A DNA stretch of 64,000 nucleotides from Ruthenibacterium lactatiformans (GCF_000949455.1 NZ_JXXK01000014.1:34399-98398), one strand, 5' to 3'; positions 14,755 to 23,235 are shown, counted from the stretch's first letter. Made by a program: numbers and translations. Notes: a model not told the origin generated them from the sequence alone.

Positions 14755-15903
14755 ATGTACAAGCGGCGCAGAAGGCGGCATATTGTAATGCCCGTGCTGG
14801 CGGGCCTGCTGACGCTGGCCACGCTGGGCAGCACGGCCTTCGCCGCGCCGTCCTTTTCCCTCCCGCAGGCTGCCGCGTATTTCAGCAGCATTCTGTGCGC
14901 GCCGAATGCAGCGCTGGCCGCAACCCGGCGAGTGCTGGACGACGCCATGGACGAGGACGCAGTGCCCACGGCGCAGCCTATCGATGAGGACGATCCCGAG
15001 GCAGGCTTCTGGACGGTGGGCCCGACCGAGGAGGAAATGCTGCCTCAGAGCGAAGCGCAAAGCGTATCTTCCGGCGCTTCCTCCGTACCGGACGGCCCCA
15101 TTCCCGATGGCATGGCCCCGCTGCTGGAAGCGCATTACGAGCAGGGCGCGGGTGCGGGCTATGTTTCCAGCGGCGCAGCCACCGTGCGCAACAGCACCGA
15201 CCTGCCTGACAGCGAGGTAGCCGCGGAAATGATGCAGACGCTTCCGTTCCAGGTGGAGCTGAACAGCGCGGAGCCTCAGGTACTCATTATGCACACGCAC
15301 ACCACAGAAACCTACGAACTGGAGGAAAAAAACTGGTGCGATCCGGCGTTTTCCGCCCGCAGCACGGATCTTTCTGTCAATATGGCCGCAGTAGGAGCCG
15401 AAATGGCTGCTCAGCTCAACGCGGCGGGCGTAAACACCCTGCACGACACCACCCTGCACGATTACCCAAGCTACAACGGCAGCTACGCCAAAAGCAACGC
15501 CACCGTGCGCAGTTATCTGGAGCGGTATCCCAGCATCAAGGTGGTGCTGGACGTCCACCGCGACGCCATCCAGCGGGACGACGGCACCCGTGTCAAGCCC
15601 GTGGCGGACATCGGCGGCATGAAAGCCGCCCAGGTCATGATCATCTGCGGCGCAGACGTGGACGGCAATCTGCCCAATTTTAAACAGAACCTCCGCTTTG
15701 CCAGCCGCTGGCAGGATAAGATGGAAAGCATGTTCCCCGGCCTCACACGGCCTGTGCTGTTCGACTACCGCTATTACAATCAGGATCTTACGACCGGCAG
15801 CCTGCTCATTGAGATGGGCGGCCATGCCAATACTTTGGAAGAGGCCAAATACTCCGGCCGCCTGGTTGGTCAGGCCCTGGCTGCTTTGTTTGCAGAGGGC
15901 TGA
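14755..15903 (+). CDS. spoIIP: Stage II sporulation protein P, peptidoglycan amidase/endopeptidase
   Basis: The 382-residue protein has an N-terminal transmembrane/signal segment (about residues 9-30), a low-complexity linker and a C-terminal SpoIIP domain. The domain has the zinc-ligand motif LIMHTHTTETY, a VLDVHRDA catalytic region and LLIEMGGHANTLEEA. With SpoIID and SpoIIM it degrades septal peptidoglycan during forespore engulfment. GAGGTGA precedes the ATG. Its presence shows the organism carries, or recently carried, an endospore programme. It stands alone here and is followed by a terminator. Confidence 0.95.
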   Translation: MYKRRRRRHIVMPVLAGLLTLATLGSTAFAAPSFSLPQAAAYFSSILCAPNAALAATRRVLDDAMDEDAVPTAQPIDEDDPEAGFWTVGPTEEEMLPQSEAQSVSSGASSVPDGPIPDGMAPLLEAHYEQGAGAGYVSSGAATVRNSTDLPDSEVAAEMMQTLPFQVELNSAEPQVLIMHTHTTETYELEEKNWCDPAFSARSTDLSVNMAAVGAEMAAQLNAAGVNTLHDTTLHDYPSYNGSYAKSNATVRSYLERYPSIKVVLDVHRDAIQRDDGTRVKPVADIGGMKAAQVMIICGADVDGNLPNFKQNLRFASRWQDKMESMFPGLTRPVLFDYRYYNQDLTTGSLLIEMGGHANTLEEAKYSGRLVGQALAALFAEG

Positions 15904-15935
15904 ACGCGCCCGTATATAAACTCTTCGGCCACGCA

Positions 15936-15967
15936 AAAAGCCCCGCGCATACGCACGGGGCTTTTAT
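15936..15967. terminator. Bidirectional terminator after spoIIP
   Basis: A 10-bp stem (AAAAGCCCCG 15936-15945 with 15956-15965) lies between the convergent spoIIP and rubredoxin genes. It has a T-rich plus-strand tail and an A-rich left flank that gives T on the minus strand. Confidence 0.88.
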
Positions 15968-15980
15968 TATTGGTACAGTC

Positions 15981-16094
15981 TTATTCCGCCACTTCTTCAA
16001 AGGCCTCTTCACCGGCGCCGCAAACGGGGCACGGCACGGGAGGAACGTCGCCCTCAAATGTCTGGCCGCAAATCGTGCATCTCCATTTTTTCAT
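15981..16094 (-). CDS. Minimal rubredoxin-like protein, 37 residues
   Basis: The peptide starts MKKWRCTICGQTFEGDVPP and carries two CxxC knuckles (C6/C9 and C22/C25) that would hold one iron or zinc. It is shorter than a free rubredoxin (about 52 residues) and matches the rubredoxin-like module found at the end of rubrerythrins. An AGGAGG lies 9 bases before the ATG. It follows the flavodiiron gene by 87 bases on the same strand, so it is a likely electron donor for that enzyme. Confidence 0.88.
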   Translation of the reverse strand: MKKWRCTICGQTFEGDVPPVPCPVCGAGEEAFEEVAE

Positions 16095-16181
16095 AATACT
16101 AACCTCCTTTTATTCATTTCGTTTCACCTATTGATATTATATGCCAATTGATAATACAATGCAATAGTTTTTAAAAAAGAA

Positions 16182-17384
16182 TCATTCACCGCGCACGGCT
16201 TTGGCAAAATCCCGGCCGAACTGTACGGCTGCAGCCAGGTCCTCCTGTGTGGGGCAGAACCGGACACGCATGCCCTCCAGCGGCAGGCTCAGCCGAAGCT
16301 GCTGCATGCGCGCAGTCAGATTGGGAACCGCCTCGCCGCTCCAGCCGTAGCTGCCGAACGCACCCGCCGGCTTGCCCTTGTGGATGATGGGGTTCAGGCC
16401 AAGAAACATTTCGTACACTGGAGGCAGCGCGTCGCCGACCAGCGTGGGGCTGCCCAGCAAAAAGCCGTCCGCCGCGGCTACCGCGGCCTTTGCAGCGGCG
16501 GTGTCGTCGGAGACGAGGTCGTACATTTCCACACGCACGCCGCCTTCCTTCAAGCCGTCGCGGATGTGCTCGGCCAGGCGGCGCGTATAGCCGTAAGCGG
16601 AAACGTAGGCAACTGCCACCACTTTTTCCGGCCTCTGTTCAGGCCGGCACCAGGTGCGGTACATGTCAAAATACTTCTGCACGCCGCTGCGCAGCACGGG
16701 GCCGTGGCCGTTGCCCACAAACTCCACGGGCAGGCTGCCGATCTTATCCAGTGCGCTGCGCATGAACGGGTCTTTGAACGGCCCGATGATGTGGTCGAAA
16801 TAATATTTGTACGCGGGAGTGAAATCGCCGTCGATGAGGTCGTTGAATACGCGCGGGTCGGCATAATGGCAGCCAAAGCTGTCGCAGGTAAACAGGGCTT
16901 TCAGCTCCGGGATGTACGTATACATGCTGTCGGGCCAATGAAGCATGGGCACACTGAGGAATTTCATCGTCAGACCGCCCAGGTCAATCTCGTCCTTCTC
17001 CGTGACGGCGCGGGACGGAAACGGGCCGTTGACGATTTCTTTCAAAAACGTCAGCGCCGTTCCGCTGCCCAGCACCGTGGCGCCGGGCGCAAGCTCCAGC
17101 AGCCGCTTCATGCTGCCCGTGTGGTCCGGCTCGGTATGGTTGACGACGATATAATCCAGAGAAGCCGGGTCGCACACCTCGCGGATATTGGCAAGGAACT
17201 CCTCAAAGAACGGCTCCTTGCTCGTCTCGAACAGCACCGTTTTTTCAGTGCCCTTCACGATATAGGAATTGTAGGAAGTACCGTGGTCTGAATGCATGAT
17301 GATATCGAACACGCGCAGGCCGGGATCCTGCACGCCCACGTACCAGATGTTTTCTTTCGCCTGTAAAGCGCCCATAAAATCCAA
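16182..17384 (-). CDS. Flavodiiron protein (A-type flavoprotein, oxygen/NO reductase)
   Basis: The 400-residue protein has an N-terminal metallo-beta-lactamase-like diiron domain with H83-E85-D87-H88 in NHTEPDHTG, further ligands in MLHWPDS and CDSFGCH, and NGHGPVL. A C-terminal flavodoxin domain (about residues 255-400, with YVSAYGYTRRLAEHI and SPTLVGDALPP) binds FMN. In anaerobes such enzymes reduce O2 to water or NO to N2O. The adjacent small rubredoxin supports this. A promoter with TTGCGG (17435-17440) and TAAAAT (17412-17417) at 17-base spacing precedes it. Confidence 0.95.
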   Translation of the reverse strand: MDFMGALQAKENIWYVGVQDPGLRVFDIIMHSDHGTSYNSYIVKGTEKTVLFETSKEPFFEEFLANIREVCDPASLDYIVVNHTEPDHTGSMKRLLELAPGATVLGSGTALTFLKEIVNGPFPSRAVTEKDEIDLGGLTMKFLSVPMLHWPDSMYTYIPELKALFTCDSFGCHYADPRVFNDLIDGDFTPAYKYYFDHIIGPFKDPFMRSALDKIGSLPVEFVGNGHGPVLRSGVQKYFDMYRTWCRPEQRPEKVVAVAYVSAYGYTRRLAEHIRDGLKEGGVRVEMYDLVSDDTAAAKAAVAAADGFLLGSPTLVGDALPPVYEMFLGLNPIIHKGKPAGAFGSYGWSGEAVPNLTARMQQLRLSLPLEGMRVRFCPTQEDLAAAVQFGRDFAKAVRGE

Positions 17385-17411
17385 TCTCCTTTTATCGGTT
17401 TTGCATCATAC

Positions 17412-17440
17412 ATTTTATCTTATTTTGTTGAAAGCCGCAA
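17412..17440 (-). promoter_or_regulatory. Promoter of the flavodiiron-rubredoxin operon
   Basis: On the minus strand, -35 TTGCGG and -10 TAAAAT are separated by exactly 17 bases, 28 bases before the flavodiiron start codon. Confidence 0.65.
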
Positions 17441-17473
17441 GGACCGGGCCAGGCGCGCACTTCTAGTATATGC

Positions 17474-17505
17474 AAAAAATCTCCGGCAAACCGCGGTACC
17501 GGAGA
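17474..17505 (-). terminator. Terminator after the rlmA-like gene
   Basis: On the minus strand TCTCCGG (17499-17505) pairs with CCGGAGA (17480-17486), followed by a run of six T residues. Confidence 0.85.
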
Positions 17506-17535
17506 CCTTTTATCTGTTCCATGCCGGCAGCCGTT

Positions 17536-18372
17536 TCACGCATGCGCCCGGCGGTAGATCAGAAAATCAAAATGCAGTTCTGTTGTAAGCGTATCCAGCG
17601 AGGCCAGCCTTTCAGCGCCGGAGCGGGGCGTTTTCCAATAATAAGGCGTCATCGCAAACAGGTCCAGGATCGTGCTGCCCGTCACGGTGAGCATGCTGTG
17701 TACGGGTATCCTCTGCTCCAGCGCAAAGCCGGGATAAGCGACATCCTGCACCGTATTTTCGTAAGGGCGCTCGTAGAGCACCTCCTTAAGGCCGTACAGG
17801 TGGCGCGGGCCGGGCACCGCAAACACGAATGCTCCGCCGGGCTTCACCACACGGGCAAATTCCTGTGCGGCGGCCGGGCTGAAAATATCGACCAGGCAAT
17901 CCGCCGCCGCATCGGCCACCGGGATGGCGAAGCTGCTGGCCACCGCCCACTGCACGGCATGTGCCTTGTCCCGCCTGGCCGCTGCCTTTACCGCGAATTT
18001 GGAAATATCGAACGCGGCCGCCGACGGCGTTTTGCCTGATGCGCGCAGCGCCTGTACAAGACGGGCGGTATAATACCCTTCCCCACAGCCCGCGTCTACC
18101 AATGAGGGAGCCGGCAGCTCCATAAGCAGGCTGCAGACAAGCGCATTCAGCCCGTCGGAAAAGCAGGCATACCCGCCCGTATCCAGAAACCGGCGGCGGG
18201 CCGCCACCATCTCCCTGCTGTCGCCGGGGATTTTGGCGTGCATCTGGGCGGCCGGCAGAAGATGGGCGTAGCCCTCAGCCGCGAGGTCAAAACTGTGGCG
18301 TTTGGGACAGACCAGGACGCGGGCGCCGCGTGTCAGCGGCGCCCCGCACACCGGGCAGCGGAAAAGCTCCAT
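17536..18372 (-). CDS. RlmA-like 23S rRNA (guanine-N1) methyltransferase family protein
   Basis: The 278-residue protein opens with a zinc finger CPVCGAPLTRGARVLVCPKRH and then the family-specific HSFDLAAEGYAHLLP segment. An S-adenosylmethionine-binding Rossmann domain with VDAGCGEGYYTARL follows. This is the layout of RlmA(I)/RlmA(II) enzymes, which methylate G745 or G748 of 23S rRNA; the exact base cannot be told from sequence. RlmA(II) activity affects macrolide/tylosin binding. It lies 115 bases after the helicase gene, past that gene's terminator. Confidence 0.9.
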   Translation of the reverse strand: MELFRCPVCGAPLTRGARVLVCPKRHSFDLAAEGYAHLLPAAQMHAKIPGDSREMVAARRRFLDTGGYACFSDGLNALVCSLLMELPAPSLVDAGCGEGYYTARLVQALRASGKTPSAAAFDISKFAVKAAARRDKAHAVQWAVASSFAIPVADAAADCLVDIFSPAAAQEFARVVKPGGAFVFAVPGPRHLYGLKEVLYERPYENTVQDVAYPGFALEQRIPVHSMLTVTGSTILDLFAMTPYYWKTPRSGAERLASLDTLTTELHFDFLIYRRAHA

Positions 18373-18426
18373 GGTATCGCTCCCTTTCGCATGTTTTTCC
18401 GGGCGGCGCCGCGGTGCGGCAGGCGC

Positions 18427-18468
18427 AAAAAAGGCGCGGCGCGGGCGTGTGCCCGGCGCGCCGCGCCC
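18427..18468 (-). terminator. Terminator after the DEAD-box helicase gene
   Basis: An 11-bp GC-only stem (18457-18467 with 18433-18443) is followed on the minus strand by TTTTTT (18427-18432). Confidence 0.9.
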
Positions 18469-18487
18469 TGCCGTATATCCGCGGTGC

Positions 18488-20176
18488 TTATTCTTCGTGC
18501 GCCTTCATATACTCTTCAAAGCTGGCATATTTTTGTGCAGGGGCCCTACGTGCGATAAGCTGGATGCTGTCGTCCACCTCGGAAAAGCGCGGCTCCTCTT
18601 TTGCAGACTTTGCGCTCTTTTCAGCGCGGGGCGCGTGCTCGGCTTTTTCGCCGCGTCCGTTCTTGCCGCGCGGCGCGCCGTTTGCCGGTTTCTCCTTTTG
18701 GGGCTGCTGGGGCTGCGCCTGCGGAGCACTCTCTTTTTTCTGCGGCGCCTGGCTGGCTGCAGCCGGGCCCTGCCCGCCGCTCTTATGGCGGCGGCCGCCG
18801 CGCCGACGGCGGCGCTTTGCACTTTCGGCCGGGGCCGCGCCGTCCTGCTGCGGGCGCTGTGGCGTATTCGTCTGTTCCATTTGAAATTCCTCACTTTTTT
18901 CCGGCCGGGCGGCGGCCCGGACCGGCTTTTTCCGCGCAGGGGCCTGCTGCTGCGCCTGTACGGCCGGCCGCACGGCAGGCGCGCGCTCGGTACGCGGCGC
19001 GCGCTGGCCGCGCCCCTGCGTCTGTTTCTCTTCTTTTTCAAACACCTGCATCGGCCACTCGTGTTCCACGGACGGGATGCGGATGTGCGTCAGCTTTTCA
19101 ATATCCGCCAGATATTCCTTTTCCTCAAAGTCGCAGAAGCTTACGGCCACGCCCGCGTGCCCCGCGCGCCCCGTGCGCCCGATCCTGTGCACATATGTCT
19201 CGGGGATATTGGGCAGATCATAGTTGAACACATGGGAAAGGCCGCTGACGTCAATGCCGCGGGCGGCAATGTCCGTGGCCACCAGCACGCGGATACGGCC
19301 GTCCTTGAAGCGGCCCAGCGCGTCCTGCCGGGCGTTCTGGCTTTTGTTGCCGTGGATGGCCATAGCCCCGATGCCCGCGCGGGCAAGCTCCCGCACAACG
19401 CGGTCCGCCCCATGCTTGGTGCGGGTGAACACCAGCGCGCTGGTCACCTCCGGTTTTTGCAGCAGCTGCGCCAGCAGGTGGCGCTTGTTGCCCTTGTCCA
19501 CAAAATAAACGCTTTGCTCAATGCGCTCCACCGTCGTGGCGGGCGGCGCGACCATCACCTTTTCCGGGCCGTGGAGCAGGCCGTCGGCCAGCTCCTCGAT
19601 CTCCCGCGGCATGGTGGCCGAGAACAGCAGCGTCTGCTTTTGCCCCGGAAGGCAGGCGAGCACCCGCTTCACATCATGTACAAAGCCCATGTCCAGCATA
19701 CGGTCGGCTTCGTCCAATACGAATATCTCAACATTTTTCAGGTCGATATAGCCCTGTCCGATGAGATCGTTCAGGCGGCCGGGCGTGGCTGTCAGGATAT
19801 CTACGCCCTTTTTCAGCCGGGCCACCTGGGGATTCTGGTTCACGCCGCCGAAAATAACGCAGTGTGCAAGGCGCATATGGCGGCCGTAGGCCGCAAAGCT
19901 TTCGTCGATCTGCAGCGCAAGCTCGCGGGTCGGCGTGAGAATGAGCGCTCGGATGGGGCGCCCGCCCGAAGGTGCTGGCGCAGCCGCCAGACGCTGCAGA
20001 ATGGGCATGGCGAACGCGGCGGTCTTGCCGGTTCCGGTCTGAGCGCAGCCCAGCAGGTCCCGCCCGGCCAGTACGGGCGGAATGGCTTTTTGCTGAATGG
20101 GAGACGGTTCTTCGTAGCCCGCCTCGGCGGCGGCTTTCAAAATTGGGGGAATCAGGTTCAAATCGCTGAATTTCAT
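18488..20176 (-). CDS. DEAD-box ATP-dependent RNA helicase
   Basis: The 562-residue protein has the full motif set: a Q motif (FSDLNLIPPILKA...PSPIQQKAI), motif I AQTGTGKT at about 45-52, DEAD in VLDEADRML, SAT, and motif VI HRIGRTGRAG. The helicase core ends near residue 370. A 190-residue tail rich in Arg, Lys, Gln, Ala and Pro follows, with patches such as KRRRRRGGRRHK, as in CshA-type helicases that work in ribosome assembly and mRNA decay. It has a long leader (about 200 bases) and two copies of the structured repeat upstream. Confidence 0.95.
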   Translation of the reverse strand: MKFSDLNLIPPILKAAAEAGYEEPSPIQQKAIPPVLAGRDLLGCAQTGTGKTAAFAMPILQRLAAAPAPSGGRPIRALILTPTRELALQIDESFAAYGRHMRLAHCVIFGGVNQNPQVARLKKGVDILTATPGRLNDLIGQGYIDLKNVEIFVLDEADRMLDMGFVHDVKRVLACLPGQKQTLLFSATMPREIEELADGLLHGPEKVMVAPPATTVERIEQSVYFVDKGNKRHLLAQLLQKPEVTSALVFTRTKHGADRVVRELARAGIGAMAIHGNKSQNARQDALGRFKDGRIRVLVATDIAARGIDVSGLSHVFNYDLPNIPETYVHRIGRTGRAGHAGVAVSFCDFEEKEYLADIEKLTHIRIPSVEHEWPMQVFEKEEKQTQGRGQRAPRTERAPAVRPAVQAQQQAPARKKPVRAAARPEKSEEFQMEQTNTPQRPQQDGAAPAESAKRRRRRGGRRHKSGGQGPAAASQAPQKKESAPQAQPQQPQKEKPANGAPRGKNGRGEKAEHAPRAEKSAKSAKEEPRFSEVDDSIQLIARRAPAQKYASFEEYMKAHEE

Positions 20177-20420
20177 GCAGTGGGTTCCAATCTTTCCTTA
20201 TCGCGGGACGCGCACACCTTCTGTCCCGGGCAATAAAAACATATTTTTTCGCGGGCGCGGCCCGCACCGGGCAAAAAATTTTTCCGGCAGGCTCCGCGCG
20301 GCTTGTACCGACGCGGACAGTGTGCTAAAATGGGGGCGGTCAGAGACAAAACATTGCGGAAACGGCTAAAAAACCCCATATTATTATATATTATATCATG
20401 TCTCCGCCAGCCGTGGCTAG
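20177..20420 (-). promoter_or_regulatory. Helicase leader and promoter region
   Basis: An extended -10 (TGATATAAT on the minus strand, TATAAT at 20390-20395) is followed by about 207 bases of untranslated leader. Long structured leaders are usual for cold-inducible helicase mRNAs. The leader is GC-rich and contains no ORF that I trust. Confidence 0.55.
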
Positions 20421-20545
20421 AACAAAACCGCACCTGCTGCGGTTTTGCATGGTTCAATGTCCTCAAAGCCCTGTGCGTCAGCACAGGGGCGTGTGCAGTG
20501 CACACGCGCGGCCGCGCATGCGGCGGCTTTGAGGTTATTATACCA
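20421..20545 (-). ncRNA. Structured repeat, copy B: predicted cloverleaf RNA with terminator
   Basis: On the minus strand this starts with TGGTATAAT. It then has a perfect 10-bp closing stem (GGCTTTGAGG 20525-20534 with 20461-20470) around three hairpins: 20511-20524 (5 bp), 20489-20507 (8 bp) and 20471-20486 (6 bp). A linker and the hairpin AAAACCGC/GCGGTTTT (20424-20446) with a TTTTGTT end follow. It is about 20 bases from copy C and lies upstream of the DEAD-box helicase on the sense strand. Confidence 0.65.
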
Positions 20546-20565
20546 TGACGCCGCGACGCAACCTC

Positions 20566-20690
20566 AACAAAACCGCACTTGTTGCGGTTTTGCATGGTTC
20601 AATGTTCTCAAAGCTCTGTGCGTTAGCACAGGGGCGTGTGCCACGCACACGCCCGGCCGCACATGCGGCGGCTTTGAGGTTATTATACCA
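20566..20690 (-). ncRNA. Structured repeat, copy C: predicted cloverleaf RNA with terminator
   Basis: This 125-base copy is in tandem with copy B and shares most of its sequence. Differences fall mainly in loops or in pairs that keep the stems; the terminator-like hairpin becomes 9 bp (AAAACCGCA with TGCGGTTTT). The extended -10 TGGTATAAT and the linker ACATTGAACCATGC are kept exactly or nearly so. Confidence 0.65.
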
Positions 20691-20695
20691 TATTT

Positions 20696-20812
20696 CTAAG
20701 CTCGCACTTCGCGTACCGCTCGTGTTCACTAAGAAACATGGTATCTATGCCGCCAGGCTCATGCTTCGCCTGCGGCTCGCATTCACCAACCGGACATATT
20801 ATACCACAGAAC
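20696..20812. repeat. Degenerate direct repeat upstream of yitT
   Basis: Two roughly 33-base units are recognisable, one beginning GCTCGCACTTCGCG (about 20700) and one beginning GCTCATGCTTCGCC (about 20758), both ending in TTCACYAA. A further TGGTATAAT-type extended -10 lies at the right edge on the minus strand (TATAAT near 20802-20807). On the minus strand the units encode related peptide strings (EHERYAKCE and ECEPQAKHE), which suggests descent from a repeated element rather than a gene. Confidence 0.45.
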
Positions 20813-20827
20813 GGGAGAAACCCCAAG

Positions 20828-21697
20828 ATGGAAGCTGCTAAAAAAATCTTTACCCGCGCGCATATCATCTGGTTCCTGCTGCTCAACTTCGGCCTTGTGC
20901 TGCTGGCGGCAGGCATCCATTTTTTCAAATCACCCAATAATTTTGCAATGGGCGGTACGTCCGGCATCTCCATCATCGCGGCCACGCTGCTGCCGCATAT
21001 GGATGTGGGCACGTTCATGTTTATCATCAACGGCGTGCTCATCGTGCTGGGGCTGGTGTTTCTGGGGCGCGCGGTCATCGGGGCCACGCTTTACTCTTCG
21101 GTGGCGCTCTCGTTCTATGTCTGGGTGCTGGAGCGCGCCGTGCCCATGGCCCGCCCGTTTACGGACGACACGTTCCTGGAGCTGTGCTACGCCGTTATCC
21201 TGCCTGCGGCGGGCAGCGCTATTATTTTTAACATCGGCGCCTCCAGCGGCGGCACCGACATCATTGCCATGATCCTTTCCAAATACACGAGTCTGGAGAT
21301 CGGCAAGGCGCTGCTCGTTTCGGATTTCTGCATCGCGCTGTTTGCCGGCGGGCTGTACGGCGTGCGCACAGGCCTGTACTGCGTGCTGGGCCTGCTGGCC
21401 AAGGCCTTTGTGGTGGACGGCGTCATCGAAGGCATCAACGTGCGCAAAAAGGTCACCATCGTGTCCCGCCAGCCGGACAAGATCAATGAGTTCATCATGG
21501 GCACGCTGCACCGCGGCGCTACCGTATATACGGCCCACGGCGCCTTTTCGGGCCGGGACGAGCAGGTCATCACCACGGTGCTGAACCGGCGCGAAGCTGT
21601 CTCCCTGCGCAATTACATCCGCCGGACGGATCCCGGCGCTTTCATCACCATCGTCAATTCCAGCGAGACCATCGGCAAGGGCTTCCGCGCCATCTGA
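20828..21697 (+). CDS. YitT-family (DUF161 / DUF2179) integral membrane protein
   Basis: The 289-residue protein has five or six transmembrane segments in an N-terminal YitT_membrane domain (about residues 1-205, with FAMGGTSGISII and GASSGGTDIIAM). A C-terminal DUF2179 soluble domain (about 215-285, with RGATVYTAHGAFSGRDEQVI) follows. The function is unknown; members are widespread in Firmicutes. I placed the start at ATG 20828 (MEAAKK) with GGGAGA upstream; the longer frame runs through the repeat region. It is monocistronic with a following terminator. Confidence 0.88.
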   Translation: MEAAKKIFTRAHIIWFLLLNFGLVLLAAGIHFFKSPNNFAMGGTSGISIIAATLLPHMDVGTFMFIINGVLIVLGLVFLGRAVIGATLYSSVALSFYVWVLERAVPMARPFTDDTFLELCYAVILPAAGSAIIFNIGASSGGTDIIAMILSKYTSLEIGKALLVSDFCIALFAGGLYGVRTGLYCVLGLLAKAFVVDGVIEGINVRKKVTIVSRQPDKINEFIMGTLHRGATVYTAHGAFSGRDEQVITTVLNRREAVSLRNYIRRTDPGAFITIVNSSETIGKGFRAI

Positions 21698-21728
21698 ACG
21701 GCGCGCCTGCCTGCTTTTCCTTTTACAC

Positions 21729-21776
21729 AAAAAACCGCTCCGGCGCTTTGTTGCATACCGGGGCGGTTTTTTGTAA
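21729..21776. terminator. Terminator between yitT and purB
   Basis: A 15-bp stem with one G-T pair (AAAAAACCGCTCCGG with 21758-21772) is followed by T-rich sequence and lies between convergent genes. It can end both yitT and the purine operon. Confidence 0.88.
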
Positions 21777-21789
21777 TTTTCCCATCTGA

Positions 21790-23223
21790 TTATACAGAAA
21801 GTTCAGCTTTCTCTCCCAGCAGCGCGCGGTTTTCCTCCAGAAGCGGGCGGATGCAATCCGCCAGGAATTCCTCTACCTGTGCGGCGCTGCGGCCCGTGAA
21901 GTCCTCCGGCTTGAGGATGGCCTCGATCTCCTCGTAATCCAGCCCGAAAGAGGAGTCGGCGCAGATGCGCTCGATGAGGTCGTTTTTGCCGCCCTCCTCT
22001 TTCACGACCTTTGCCGCCTGCTGCGCATAGACACGGATCTTCTCGTGCAGCTCCTGGCGGTCGCCGCCTTTCTTGACGGCGCTCATCATGATGTTTTCGC
22101 TGGCCATGAAGGGCAGCTCCGCCATAATGCGGCTTCGGATGACCTTTGGGTATACCACCAGGCCGTCGCACACGTTGAGCATGATGTTCAGAATGGCGTC
22201 CACGGCCAAAAAGCCCTCGGCCACGGCCACGCGCTTGTTGGCGGAATCGTCCAGCGTGCGTTCAAACCACTGTGTGCCCGCGGTGAACGCGGGGTTCAGC
22301 ACGTCGATCATCACGTAGCGGGCCAGCGCGCAGATGCGCTCGCACCGCATGGGATTGCGTTTGTAGGGCATGGCGGACGAACCGATCTGGTTTTTCTCAA
22401 ACGGTTCCTCCATCTCCTTGAAATTGGCCAGCAGGCGCATGTCGTTGCCGAACTTCATGGCGCTCTGCGCAACGCCGGACAGCGCGGACAGCACATTGTA
22501 GTCCACTTTGCGGGAATACGTCTGGCCCGAAACGGGAACCACTTTTTCAAAACCCAGCGCGGCGGCGATGTCGGCCTCCACCGCCTTGATTTTTGCGTCG
22601 TCGCCCTCAAACAGCTCTACAAAGCTGGCCTGTGTGCCCGTGGTGCCCTTGCTGCCCAGCAGCGCAAGCCCCTTGATGCGCGTCTCGATTTCGGCGTAAT
22701 CCATATACAGCTCGCCCAGCCACAGCGCGGCGCGCTTGCCCACGGTGGTGAGCTGCGCGGGCTGCAGATGTGTGTAGGCCAGCGCGGGCATGGCCTTGTA
22801 TTCGTCCGCGAATTCTGCCAACAGGGCCATCACGTTCAGCAGCTTGCGGCGCACTACCTCCAGCCCCTCGCGCATGACAAGGATATCGGTATTGTCGCCC
22901 ACATAGCAGCTGGTGGCCCCCAGATGGATGATGCCCTTTGCCTCCGGGCACTGCACGCCGTAGGCATAGACGTGGCTCATCACGTCGTGGCGGCACTCCT
23001 TTTCCCGGGCGGCGGCCACATCGTAATTGATGTCGTCCTTGTGCGCCTCCAGCTCGGCGATCTGCGCGTCGGTGATGGGCAGGCCCTGCTTCTGCTCGGC
23101 CTTCGCCAGCGCGATCCACAGCCTGCGCCACGTCTTGAATTTATTGTCCTCCGAGAAGATGTACTGCATCTCTTTCGACGCGTAACGCGTCTGGAACGGG
23201 GAAGTATAGGTATCGTGTGCCAT
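21790..23223 (-). CDS. purB: Adenylosuccinate lyase
   Basis: The 477-residue protein belongs to the fumarase/aspartase superfamily. It carries the signature GSSAMPYKRNPMRCE, and HLGATSCYVGDN and AYTHLQPAQ that form the other active-site corners. It cleaves SAICAR to AICAR and adenylosuccinate to AMP. It is the last gene of the purine operon, 12 bases after purL. The length fits the longer clostridial/eukaryote-like PurB group rather than the 430-residue B. subtilis type. Confidence 0.95.
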   Translation of the reverse strand: MAHDTYTSPFQTRYASKEMQYIFSEDNKFKTWRRLWIALAKAEQKQGLPITDAQIAELEAHKDDINYDVAAAREKECRHDVMSHVYAYGVQCPEAKGIIHLGATSCYVGDNTDILVMREGLEVVRRKLLNVMALLAEFADEYKAMPALAYTHLQPAQLTTVGKRAALWLGELYMDYAEIETRIKGLALLGSKGTTGTQASFVELFEGDDAKIKAVEADIAAALGFEKVVPVSGQTYSRKVDYNVLSALSGVAQSAMKFGNDMRLLANFKEMEEPFEKNQIGSSAMPYKRNPMRCERICALARYVMIDVLNPAFTAGTQWFERTLDDSANKRVAVAEGFLAVDAILNIMLNVCDGLVVYPKVIRSRIMAELPFMASENIMMSAVKKGGDRQELHEKIRVYAQQAAKVVKEEGGKNDLIERICADSSFGLDYEEIEAILKPEDFTGRSAAQVEEFLADCIRPLLEENRALLGEKAELSV

Positions 23224-23235
23224 TGTGCTCTCCTC

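Noticed and set aside
18302..20236. A 644-codon plus-strand frame opposite the DEAD-box helicase and methyltransferase genes.
   Set aside because: It has no domain and no ribosome binding site, has biased composition, and lies fully opposite recognised genes.
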